Source: an uncultured Eubacteriales bacterium
Lineage (GTDB): Bacteria; Bacillota; Clostridia; Oscillospirales; Acutalibacteraceae
DNA: 27,310 bases
Assembly (NCBI GenBank): GCA_902462035.1
Contig: CABQAC010000001.1
Span: 1 to 27,310, forward strand
Reading direction: 5' to 3'
In this document: positions 15,742 through 22,795 of the stretch, piece after piece
Layout of the letters: each line of letters begins with the position of its first letter
How positions within the stretch are numbered: the stretch's first letter is position 1
Notes under the pieces: model-generated
Database searches by the model: none
The model's input: the letters and a program-made list of their open reading frames with translations, nothing else
Told to the model about the DNA's origin: nothing
Translations under genes and position numbers: made by a program

Positions 15742-16871
15742 TATTTTTGCCCTCCTTCCTCCAACGAACCTTTGATCAGAATAGGGCATAGCCCCCGAAT
15801 CTGCGTTTTCAACTGCTCATTGATTTCTTTACGTAGAGAATATGCCGTAAAAATGTTCACAATATTTTGCTGAACTTCGATTTTCGGTATGGGAATCCTT
15901 ACATCACACATTTCCGGCCAGTCGAATGTCTCCCGTGCACTACCCCATGAATGAAAACGAGCATATCTGTCAAATTCAGAGCGGCAGAAAAACATCATAA
16001 GATATTCCGGCAACAGGACATTTTTCTTTGTAGTGAATACGGTCGATATAGAGGAAACGAGGTAAGTATCTGTTGCGTCATTAAAGCCCATCGACACTTT
16101 GTCTCCACGCCGTGAGGTATCAGGAACATAAGCGATATGGTCAGGGGGAACAATTTTGTAGTTTCTCAGTCCTACACCATCCATATCCGCCTTTGTTGGT
16201 ATCATTTCTTTTGAAACCGCCAAACCTCTAACGTAATCAACAGATAAACCCACGTCGTTACGGGCTTCGCTAAGAATGAGATATTCTCCAATCCTTTTGT
16301 GTGGCAACTCTTTCATCAGTTCTTCAATAAAAGCATCAACGGCCAGTTTCAAATCCTCCAAGCCATGCTCATAATTCTGCTGATTGCTTATTATGGCATT
16401 GTAGATATCCACATACTTCTGCTGGATTTCAATTGGCGGGAGTTTAATATCAACGTCACAGATGTCCTCCCAGTTATAGAACTCTGTTGAGCTGCCCCAT
16501 GAATTTGTGATTACATATCGGTCAAATTCCGAGCGATTGAAAAACATATAAAGCCAAAGGGGATGTAGCAATTCACGGCAGCAATTCTTTACACGAAATA
16601 CCACATAGTCTTCGGTGCAAATAACAGGTACATCGCCATTATTGTATGCAATACTGAATTTACTGCCATTTCTGGAGGTGCGATGATTGAATACAAAATC
16701 TCCCGGATATACAATGTAGAATTTACTCAGATCACGAGCCGATACATCAACCTTTGTTGGCATAAATTGCTTGAGGTTATTGACACCACGCACATAGGAT
16801 TGTCCATATTGCAAATCAATATTTCGATTATCCAACAACTCGATATAGCTGCCTAACTTAGTCAATGCCAT
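15741..16871 (-). CDS. hsdS: Type I restriction enzyme specificity subunit (HsdS)
   Basis: 376 residues from the ATG at 16871 (AGGGGG 7 nt upstream), overlapping the hsdM end by 14 nt. The protein is two similar halves: KLGSYIELLDNRN, YVRGVNNLKQFMPTK, NSWGSSTEFYNWEDICDVDI and PPIEIQQKYVDIYNAI in the first; RIGEYLILSEARN, YVRGLAVSKEMIPTK, HSWGSARETFDWPEMCDVRI and PKIEVQQNIVNIFTAY in the second. Each half is a target-recognition domain plus a spacer helix, as expected for recognition of a two-part DNA site. The length is at the short end of the normal range (380-450). It directs both methylation and restriction. The second start, a TTG 6 nt upstream, is less likely. Confidence 0.93.
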   Translation of the reverse strand: MALTKLGSYIELLDNRNIDLQYGQSYVRGVNNLKQFMPTKVDVSARDLSKFYIVYPGDFVFNHRTSRNGSKFSIAYNNGDVPVICTEDYVVFRVKNCCRELLHPLWLYMFFNRSEFDRYVITNSWGSSTEFYNWEDICDVDIKLPPIEIQQKYVDIYNAIISNQQNYEHGLEDLKLAVDAFIEELMKELPHKRIGEYLILSEARNDVGLSVDYVRGLAVSKEMIPTKADMDGVGLRNYKIVPPDHIAYVPDTSRRGDKVSMGFNDATDTYLVSSISTVFTTKKNVLLPEYLMMFFCRSEFDRYARFHSWGSARETFDWPEMCDVRIPIPKIEVQQNIVNIFTAYSLRKEINEQLKTQIRGLCPILIKGSLEEGGQK

Positions 16872-18480
16872 AGCCAATCCCCCTGAACGCGTCTTTCAGC
16901 ATGGATTGTGACAGTTCCTCGGATACCATCAGTAAACGCATTTCGTTCTGAATCCTCGCCATTTCCTTGTCATAATCGATATCCAGGTCGTGGTCAATGA
17001 ACTCGATGTATTTACTCGGTATAAGCGAAAAGTTCTTATCCTCGATGGTAATATCATCGGGGTTCCATCTGTCCTTTTTCAGAATTTTCACAGCCCGGCA
17101 CAATTCCGGTACATCGGTGTAAAGAGCAGTATCCACACTCTGCCACGCATTATAAATGCGTTTTACCTCTTGAATCTGTGCATCGGTCAAAATGGTCTTT
17201 TTCTTCTTTTTGCCCTTGTCAATGACGATTTCTTGGATATTCTGATCCCACAGACGCAAATCCATAAAGATGACTTCTCCACGACGGTCACGAACCTGTC
17301 TGCCATTTACTGTACCGGCGTTTTTATTCATATTAACGATCCACAACGTAACAGAAATATCGGTGGTATAAAACATATTGCGAGGAAGAACGATAATAGC
17401 TTCGATTTTGTCATTCAGAAGAAGCTGTTTGCGAATTTCATATTCATCTGGATCGTTCAAAGCACCATTTGCCAGAAGAAATCCGGCAATACCGTGAGTG
17501 ACATCCAGTTTGGAGATCATGTGCAGAATCCAGGCATAGTTGGCATTGGAAACACGAGGAACGCCATATCCTTGCCAACGGGCATCATCCAACAGCTCGT
17601 CCTCACCACGCCAACCTTTTAGGTTGAAAGGCGGATTGGCCATGATAAAATCAACCTTCTTGTCCTTATGCAAATCCTCAGTAAAAGTAGAGGCGTTCTT
17701 TTCGCCAAGATTATGAGATATGCCACGAATGGCAAGATTCATCTTGCACAAACGCCAAGTTTCCTGAACGCTTTCTTGCCCAATAACAGAAATATTCTGA
17801 CGATTTCCGTGATGGCTTTCCACAAATTTATGAGATTGTACGAACATACCGCCGGAACCGCAGCAGGGGTCATATACCACACCACTGTATGGTTCAATCA
17901 TTTCTGCAATTAAGCGAACCACACAAGCTGGGGTGTAAAATTCGCCATCTTCCTTAGTGCCAGAAGCTGCATATACCTGCAAAAAATATTCGTACACACG
18001 TCCAATGAGGTCTTCTTCATGAAAGCGAGACTTATCTATCTTATTAACTTCATCAATGAGCTGTTTAATCTTTTCCTTTGGTGCACCAAGGGTAGCATAC
18101 AGATTAAGAGAAAGAGCACCCTTCAGTGCAGGATTACTTTTCTCAATATCCGCCATAGCTTGGTCGAGGATAACGGCAATATCATTGGCTCCGGCGTTCT
18201 TTACGATATAGGCCCAACGGGCAGTCTCTTTAAGATAGAATACATTTACTGCATTATAGAAGGATGCTTTCTCCAAAAATGCAGGGACATCCCCATATTG
18301 AGCAATTAGCTCGGCACGGCGCTGTTCAAACTTATCACCAGCAAACTTCAGAAAACACAGACCAATGACAGCATCACGATTTTTATCGGTACTGCCAACT
18401 CCGCGCAGAGCAACACGGCAGTTCCACAATACGGTTTCAAGTGAAACCTCTTCTGTTTTTTTCTTAGTTGCTCTGGCCAT
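16858..18480 (-). CDS. hsdM: Type I restriction enzyme methyltransferase subunit (HsdM)
   Basis: 540 residues from the ATG at 18480, preceded by GGAGG at 8 nt. The N-terminal helical HsdM_N region (LETVLWNCRVALRG, GLCFLKFAGDKFEQRR) is followed by the N6-adenine methylase domain with GEFYTPACVVRL (179-190), motif I DPCCGSGGMF (204-213) and motif IV NPPF (282-285). It methylates adenine in both strands of the site chosen by HsdS using S-adenosylmethionine. It overlaps the XRE gene by 17 nt and hsdS by 14 nt, a tight operon with translational coupling. All motifs are intact. Confidence 0.96.
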   Translation of the reverse strand: MARATKKKTEEVSLETVLWNCRVALRGVGSTDKNRDAVIGLCFLKFAGDKFEQRRAELIAQYGDVPAFLEKASFYNAVNVFYLKETARWAYIVKNAGANDIAVILDQAMADIEKSNPALKGALSLNLYATLGAPKEKIKQLIDEVNKIDKSRFHEEDLIGRVYEYFLQVYAASGTKEDGEFYTPACVVRLIAEMIEPYSGVVYDPCCGSGGMFVQSHKFVESHHGNRQNISVIGQESVQETWRLCKMNLAIRGISHNLGEKNASTFTEDLHKDKKVDFIMANPPFNLKGWRGEDELLDDARWQGYGVPRVSNANYAWILHMISKLDVTHGIAGFLLANGALNDPDEYEIRKQLLLNDKIEAIIVLPRNMFYTTDISVTLWIVNMNKNAGTVNGRQVRDRRGEVIFMDLRLWDQNIQEIVIDKGKKKKKTILTDAQIQEVKRIYNAWQSVDTALYTDVPELCRAVKILKKDRWNPDDITIEDKNFSLIPSKYIEFIDHDLDIDYDKEMARIQNEMRLLMVSEELSQSMLKDAFRGIGYGID

Positions 18481-18706
18481 TGTATGTTCCTCCGTTTTCT
18501 CTATCATCCGAGATAAATTCTATAATGTCATCCATTTTACAATTTAACACACGACAAATCTTCTCCACTGACTCCAAAGAGATATAGGTATCATTTCGCA
18601 ACCGTGTGGAGATGTTTGCACTGTATCCTGCCTGCCGCTGTAAGTCCGCAATGGACATTTTTTTATCGATTAACATATGAAGCAGTTTTTTATAAGACAC
18701 AGCCAT
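18464..18706 (-). CDS. Small XRE/Cro-type HTH regulator of the hsd operon
   Basis: 80 residues; the ATG at 18706 has a strong AAGGAGG 7 nt upstream. Nearly the whole protein is one helix-turn-helix domain: KLLHMLIDKKMSIADLQRQAGYSANISTRLRNDTYISLESVEKICRVLNCKMDDIIEF, the short Cro/CI (HTH_26) form. It is the first gene of the restriction operon and overlaps hsdM by 17 nt. An inverted repeat lies between the -35 and -10 of its promoter, so it likely represses its own operon, much like controller proteins that delay restriction after entry into a new host. That role is inferred from position. Confidence 0.87.
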   Translation of the reverse strand: MAVSYKKLLHMLIDKKMSIADLQRQAGYSANISTRLRNDTYISLESVEKICRVLNCKMDDIIEFISDDRENGGTYNGQSN

Positions 18707-18733
18707 TGTACGACCTCCTTTTTTCTATTGTTT

Positions 18734-18762
18734 ACTATATCACGAAAATGTGAAATTTTCAA
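18734..18762 (-). promoter_or_regulatory. Promoter of the hsd operon with internal operator
   Basis: On the minus strand TTGAAA (18762-18757), 17 nt, TATAGT (18739-18734), about 20-30 nt before the XRE start. Between the boxes GAAAAT and ATTTTC form a 6-bp inverted repeat (18744-18760) with a 5-nt centre, well placed for repressor binding. Confidence 0.6.
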
Positions 18763-18817
18763 TATGATAGTCCGGATTTGTCAAGCTCATTTATCTGGTA
18801 GTTATAATTCGGTTGAA

Positions 18818-19114
18818 CTATAAAATAAATATGCCGCCCGTGAGATTTCTCCCACGGGTGGCGGTACGGTCATTCTCAAAGGGCTTATACACGGTTACGG
18901 TTTTCAAATACTTCACAGGATCGCCGTTCAGTATCAAATCCGCATATTCAAGCGGTGCATTGTAAACGAGATAGTCCAGCTCAGACCGTTCATACATATT
19001 GTTGGCTACCTCGTTCTCCACGGCGGTGCAATCAATAGCGATCAGCGTTCCGTCCTCCAGCCGAAGCTCCACGCAAGCGGTGTCGATAATAAACTCGCAT
19101 GATATAACTTTTAT
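18818..19114 (-). CDS. DUF6061-like small accessory protein with apparent AUA start
   Basis: The family-like reading frame begins KVISCEFIIDTACVELRLEDGTLIAIDCTAVENEVANNMYERSELDYL when split into its parts: the first codon in the usual place is ATA at 19114, 8 nt after AGGAGG. No ATG is present; the next alternative is the GTG at 19072, which would drop 14 family residues. With ATA the product is 98 residues. The match to DUF6061, common in Clostridia mobile elements, is from memory and the function is unknown. The body is acidic and soluble. The last residues (TATRGRNLTGGIFIL) read through a hairpin and may be a junction with the restriction cargo. The start overlaps the stop of the preceding gene. 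Confidence 0.62.
   Translation of the reverse strand: MKVISCEFIIDTACVELRLEDGTLIAIDCTAVENEVANNMYERSELDYLVYNAPLEYADLILNGDPVKYLKTVTVYKPFENDRTATRGRNLTGGIFIL
18834..18864 (-). terminator. Hairpin at the end of the backbone operon
   Basis: CCGCC-CGTG pairs with CACGGG-TGGCGG around a short AT-rich loop; on the minus strand it is followed by CATATTTATTTTA. It overlaps the last codons of the DUF6061-like gene and separates the mobility genes from the hsd promoter. Confidence 0.5.
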
Positions 19115-19404
19115 TTTCCGTTCCTCCTCAGATTTTCTTTCTTTGCCAGCTCTCCGGCAGCCTTGCGGCGTTCCTCGCTGTACGGTGCGGTTAGCTTGAA
19201 TCCAAACCGTCCCTTGTGGACTTCAAAGGTCAGACAGCCCAATTCGTCATCGTCGATCAGCTTGCACTCGTCTGGGTGCTGTGTAGCGAACTTTCTCAGT
19301 CTGTTCTTCAAATCGGTATTGTAGGTACAAACCTCAATTACAGGGCTGTCCTCGTTAAAATAGATGTTTGTTGTCTTTTGCTTTTTGGAAAGACCTGTTT
19401 TCAT
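19111..19404 (-). CDS. Small conserved mobile-element protein, function unknown
   Basis: 97 residues from the ATG at 19404, with AGGAGGTTTT just upstream; a frame start 30 nt earlier lacks a ribosome site. It begins MKTGLSKKQKTTNIYFNEDSPVIEV when read in two parts, continues with NRLRKFATQHPDECKLIDDDELGCL and ends in a basic helix (YSEERRKAAGELAKKENLRRNGK). I recall similar small proteins beside MobV genes in Clostridia elements but know no function. It is soluble, with no membrane segment. Its stop TAA overlaps the ATA that appears to start the next gene. Confidence 0.7.
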   Translation of the reverse strand: MKTGLSKKQKTTNIYFNEDSPVIEVCTYNTDLKNRLRKFATQHPDECKLIDDDELGCLTFEVHKGRFGFKLTAPYSEERRKAAGELAKKENLRRNGK

Positions 19405-19432
19405 AAAACCTCCTGTTTTTCGTGGCTTTTTC

Positions 19433-19448
19433 ACGGCTCAACAGCCGT
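19433..19448. repeat. Repeated hairpin, copy 1
   Basis: ACGGCTCAACAGCCGT forms a 6-bp stem with a CAAC loop, flanked by T and A runs. A 14-bp identical core recurs at 25135-25148 near the element end. Confidence 0.55.
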
Positions 19449-19546
19449 AAAAGTGAGTGGATTTTCCGCTGGAAAGTGCCTAAACGATGTGGGCATTTAG
19501 AACACTCCCAGCAGAGATTTTTTGTTTTTCTCGGCTCTAAACGGTT

Positions 19547-20833
19547 TTATCGGGCATCGTCCCTTGCGTGCGTTTTCCCACGGCTTTTACTGAATAAATC
19601 CCAAAGATTATTACGGGAAATTACATCCTCGTAGGTGCGAAGCCTACTGCGGAGACGGTCATTCTCCTGCTCCAAATTCGGTGACTTTAATTTGCTGCGA
19701 ACGGATTTGTATTGAAGCAATTCTTCACGCAAAGAGCTTATTTCAGCGGTAAGCAATTTTATCTGATTTTTCAAATCGGAAATCACCTTGTTTGCCGCAT
19801 CCAGCATCTTTTGCAACTTGGATTCCCGCTTCTCTTGGACATAATATTTCTTTGTGGCAGTAGCAAGTGTCTCATACTCGGACTTTTCAAGAAATACCCT
19901 TGAAGGGGAGAGCATGACAGGTTTGGCTTCGATTCTGTCAATGCTCTCGATATTGACCTTCTTCTGCTTAGTTTTTGCAATCTGATTGTCCAGGGCCGCC
20001 GCTTCTGCTTCTTTCTGCTGGGTACGCTCAGTGAGATCGGCAAGGCGTTCCTGTTCACGCTCCACCTTGAACTGTGTCACAGTCAGATGTTCCTCAGAAC
20101 TGCCACGCTCACCACGTTCCACATCGGTATATCCGGCAGCTTTCATGTAATTGAAGAAATCGTCCTGTAATACAGAGTAGGATTTTTTCAGAACAGGCTT
20201 ACCGGACTTTGTGCGAAGCTCCTGCCCATTTTCGTCAAGTGCAGGTTTGGAATCCCACTTCTTGCTCATGCTCACCTGCATAATGCGTTCTTTGACCGTG
20301 CCACGGAGGGCTTCATCTTTACAGCGTTTCGACCATCGGATTTCTTTCTCCACCACGGGGATGTAGACCACATGAAGATGATAGTGGTACACATCCTCAC
20401 CGAGAGCTTCTGACATTGCTCGATTTCGCTCATCGGCGTGCATGACAGCCGACAGAATATATTGCTCACCGCCTACAATTTCGATTGCACTTTTATATGC
20501 TTCGGCGTAGAATTGTTTTGCGAAGTCATAACCGCCGTTGTTATAGAAGTAGGCTGAATTGACATCGAAGATCAACTCACCGAATTTCTCTGCACCGGCT
20601 TTCAGACCACGGGTGGAGATAATTCCGCCTGCCACCATCTGGTCGAACATGGCGATGTAGCCATCAGTGGGTGTTTTGAAATGGACATTCATACCCAGCC
20701 GTTCCGGTACGATGTCTTGATTGACATAACTTGATTTTTCACGCTCGTTATGCCCTTGAGCGTTGGCTACTTTGTCGAGTGTCATTCTCATATTTCTTGC
20801 GCTGGTACGGTGAATACCGTCGCCTCTTGCCAT
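19547..20833 (-). CDS. MobV-family relaxase (Mob/Pre)
   Basis: 428 residues from the ATG at 20833 (GGAGGA 7 nt upstream; the ATG at 20839 is too close to it). The N-terminal relaxase domain opens ARGDGIHRTSARNMRMTLDK and carries the histidine motif in two parts, SAVMHADE (His132) and YHYHLHVVYIPV (150-161), which binds the metal at the nick site. The C-terminal third (about 250-410) is a long heptad-rich coiled coil (EREQERLADLTERTQQKEAE; LLTAEISSLREELLQYKS) for dimer or partner contact. It nicks oriT and pilots single-stranded DNA through a helper conjugation channel. The oriT found upstream matches the pMV158 type. It is the third backbone gene after mobC and rep. Confidence 0.9.
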   Translation of the reverse strand: MARGDGIHRTSARNMRMTLDKVANAQGHNEREKSSYVNQDIVPERLGMNVHFKTPTDGYIAMFDQMVAGGIISTRGLKAGAEKFGELIFDVNSAYFYNNGGYDFAKQFYAEAYKSAIEIVGGEQYILSAVMHADERNRAMSEALGEDVYHYHLHVVYIPVVEKEIRWSKRCKDEALRGTVKERIMQVSMSKKWDSKPALDENGQELRTKSGKPVLKKSYSVLQDDFFNYMKAAGYTDVERGERGSSEEHLTVTQFKVEREQERLADLTERTQQKEAEAAALDNQIAKTKQKKVNIESIDRIEAKPVMLSPSRVFLEKSEYETLATATKKYYVQEKRESKLQKMLDAANKVISDLKNQIKLLTAEISSLREELLQYKSVRSKLKSPNLEQENDRLRSRLRTYEDVISRNNLWDLFSKSRGKTHARDDAR

Positions 20834-20884
20834 AGGCATTTCCTCCTGTATTTTTGATTGGTGATATGGGGTAGCGTTTTGGGG

Positions 20885-20945
20885 ACACTTCTGTGGAAGT
20901 GTAATAACCCACTATGATACTTTCATCCTGCGGCTGCAAAGTATC
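20885..20945 (-). other. oriT of pMV158/MobV type
   Basis: On the minus strand an 8-bp perfect inverted repeat (GATACTTT/AAAGTATC, arms 20938-20945 and 20916-20923, 14-nt loop) is followed by TAGTGGGTTA (20914-20905). The pMV158 nick site is TAGTGTG/TTA, so the nick is predicted between 20908 and 20907. A second perfect stem (ACACTTC/GAAGTGT, 20885-20902) follows. It lies 52 nt upstream of the relaxase start. Confidence 0.78.
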
Positions 20946-20990
20946 GTGGGCTCTCCGAGGGGGTATGCGGCATCTACGGATGCCTTGGCT

Positions 20991-21146
20991 GGAATTGGTG
21001 GCTTGCCCTGTATATACAAACCACCAATTCCGGCATGGGCTGCAAACCAGTCACGCATTGTGTGTTTCTGGTTTTCGCCCATTGGCAGGGAGAAGTCCGT
21101 TACATTCTCCCTGCTTGTCCACCGACCATCTGCGGATTGTCGGTGG
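20991..21146. other. Cluster of three perfect stem-loops between rep and oriT
   Basis: Stem 1: 11-bp arms 20991-21001 and 21021-21031. Stem 2: 10-bp arms 21085-21094 and 21105-21114. Stem 3: 8-bp arms 21119-21126 and 21139-21146. No gene lies here. Candidates are a replication origin or a single-strand initiation site for the element, or a structured RNA in the rep-mob transcript. Confidence 0.55.
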
Positions 21147-21176
21147 GGACGGGGGATGCGGATTAGTTGCTGAAAA

Positions 21177-22454
21177 TCAATGGGTCATTTTGGCCCGTTG
21201 ATCTTCATTTTTACATTGCTCCGCAACGGTAGCGACGATAGCGACGGTAGATTTGGTGGTATCGTTTTCACCGTTGCGACCGTCGCAACCGTCGCACTCA
21301 ACGTTGTAGGTGAGCTTCACCCTACGCCCGGAGTGCTTGGCTTTGTTCTCATAATCCACACAGTAGTCCTCTGCCAGCTTGCCGCATTTAACATTCAGAT
21401 ACTTGCTCAGGGCATTTGCTGCCATGCCCGTGTCAACGGATTCTGCAAGTTCCGAGGGAGAGCCGATCCATTCCCGCTGCTCTGCCGAAACAAGCCTTGC
21501 AACGGCTTCCAGTACCGCATCGGGCGGCTCTCGGTGCAGCTCCGTTTCTGTCCGCTCCAAATTCCAAATCTGTGTCTCTGGGTCCTTTTTCAGATAGAGA
21601 ATTTGATCCTGTTGGTCACGCCCCACCACATCAATGGTGGCTTCAAGAGCCGTTCGCTTTTTCTTCTGCATCAGCAGAGAGCCATCGGCACAGCCGAGCA
21701 AACCTGTTGTGCCGGAGATCATTTCAAAGGTATCTCCTGCAGGCTGCTTGCGTGTATGGTGGACGGTCAGAACACAGATGCCATACTTATCGGCAAATTG
21801 TTTGAGCTTGCCGATAATGTCGTAATCGCTGGCGTAGCTGTATGCCTCGCCGCCGACCTCACGGATTTTCTGCATGGTGTCAATGATGATGAGCTTGGTA
21901 TCGGGATGCTCACGCACGAAAAATTCAAGCTGTTCGTCAAGACCGTTTCCAATCTTATTTGCCGCCGTTGCGAAGTGGAGCTTGTCGCTGTCCTCGACAC
22001 CGTACATCATAAACATACGGCTTTGAATACGCTGATAATCGTCCTCCAAAGCAAGGTAGAGTACCGTCCCCTGATGCACCTCGAAGCCCCACAATGGTGT
22101 TCCTGTGCTGACATGGTAGGCAATCTGAGCTACCAAAAAGGACTTGCCGATCTTGGGTGCCCCTGCGAGGATATACGCCCCACCGTAGAGTAGACCGTCA
22201 ATGATCGGCGGTCTGCTCTTATAGGTGGTCTGGTACAGTTCGGTCATAGAAACCGTGTGGAGATAGTACGGACTTGCCATTCGCTGCATCTGCCGCATCA
22301 TTTCTTCCAGTGATTCCTCGGATTTTTCAACTTGACCATTGATTTCTGGGTCGGAAGTGGTTATACTATTGTCAGAACTTAGTGGGAATGACTGCCTTTC
22401 ATCTGCGCCAACAGATGTTGCAAGGGCAGTCTTTTCTTTTGTATCAATCGCCAT
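21177..22454 (-). CDS. RepA-like hexameric AAA ATPase (replicative helicase/DNA-binding)
   Basis: 425 residues from the ATG at 22454, with GGAGGA 8 nt upstream; an in-frame GTG 6 nt earlier is too close. The N-terminal 60 residues are acidic and probably disordered. The RecA-type ATPase domain follows with LAGAPKIGKS (Walker A, 98-105), LYLALEDDY, KLIIIDT (Walker B, 188-193) and VLTVHHTRK (about 226-234), the RepA/AAA_25 pattern. The C-terminal part has a winged-helix look (PSELAESVDTGMAANALSKYL) and an odd low-complexity tail (VECDGCDGRNGEND). It likely helps the circular form replicate during transfer. It overlaps the mobC-like gene by 11 nt. Confidence 0.85.
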   Translation of the reverse strand: MAIDTKEKTALATSVGADERQSFPLSSDNSITTSDPEINGQVEKSEESLEEMMRQMQRMASPYYLHTVSMTELYQTTYKSRPPIIDGLLYGGAYILAGAPKIGKSFLVAQIAYHVSTGTPLWGFEVHQGTVLYLALEDDYQRIQSRMFMMYGVEDSDKLHFATAANKIGNGLDEQLEFFVREHPDTKLIIIDTMQKIREVGGEAYSYASDYDIIGKLKQFADKYGICVLTVHHTRKQPAGDTFEMISGTTGLLGCADGSLLMQKKKRTALEATIDVVGRDQQDQILYLKKDPETQIWNLERTETELHREPPDAVLEAVARLVSAEQREWIGSPSELAESVDTGMAANALSKYLNVKCGKLAEDYCVDYENKAKHSGRRVKLTYNVECDGCDGRNGENDTTKSTVAIVATVAEQCKNEDQRAKMTH

Positions 22455-22779
22455 AGGCACTGTCCTCCTTCATACCATCCATAATTGTTGCCATCATTTC
22501 GATGGTATCCATCAGCTCGTCGTCAATCCCAGCCCCGGCCTCAATGCGCCGCAGCTCGTCCAGCACAGCGGTAAACTGGCTTCTGAGTGCCTTGAACACT
22601 CTCGGATTGCCCTGCACCACTACATCTTTACAAAGAAGTCTGCGGGTGATGTAGTCCTGCTTGGTCAGACCGGACAGCTTAACAAAAGTTTCAAGCTGCA
22701 AATCTTCCTCTGGCGATACACGGAACGCAACGGTTTTGTTCCTCCAACGGTTATGATTGTCGAGATTTTTCATAGACAT
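22444..22779 (-). CDS. MobC-like relaxosome protein (ribbon-helix-helix)
   Basis: 111 residues; the ATG at 22779 follows AAAGGAG. The N-terminal half reads as ribbon-helix-helix: NKTVAFRVSPEEDLQLETFVKLSGLTKQDYITRRLL, with VAFRVSPEE as the DNA-contacting strand. The motif VVVQGNPRVFKALRSQF and an acidic C-terminal helix follow. Such proteins sit beside relaxases and help open oriT. It lies between int and rep, 16 nt downstream of int on the minus strand, in one operon. The name rests on fold and position; a role as regulator is also possible. Confidence 0.75.
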   Translation of the reverse strand: MSMKNLDNHNRWRNKTVAFRVSPEEDLQLETFVKLSGLTKQDYITRRLLCKDVVVQGNPRVFKALRSQFTAVLDELRRIEAGAGIDDELMDTIEMMATIMDGMKEDSAYGD

Positions 22780-22795
22780 AATTTTAAGCTCCTTT

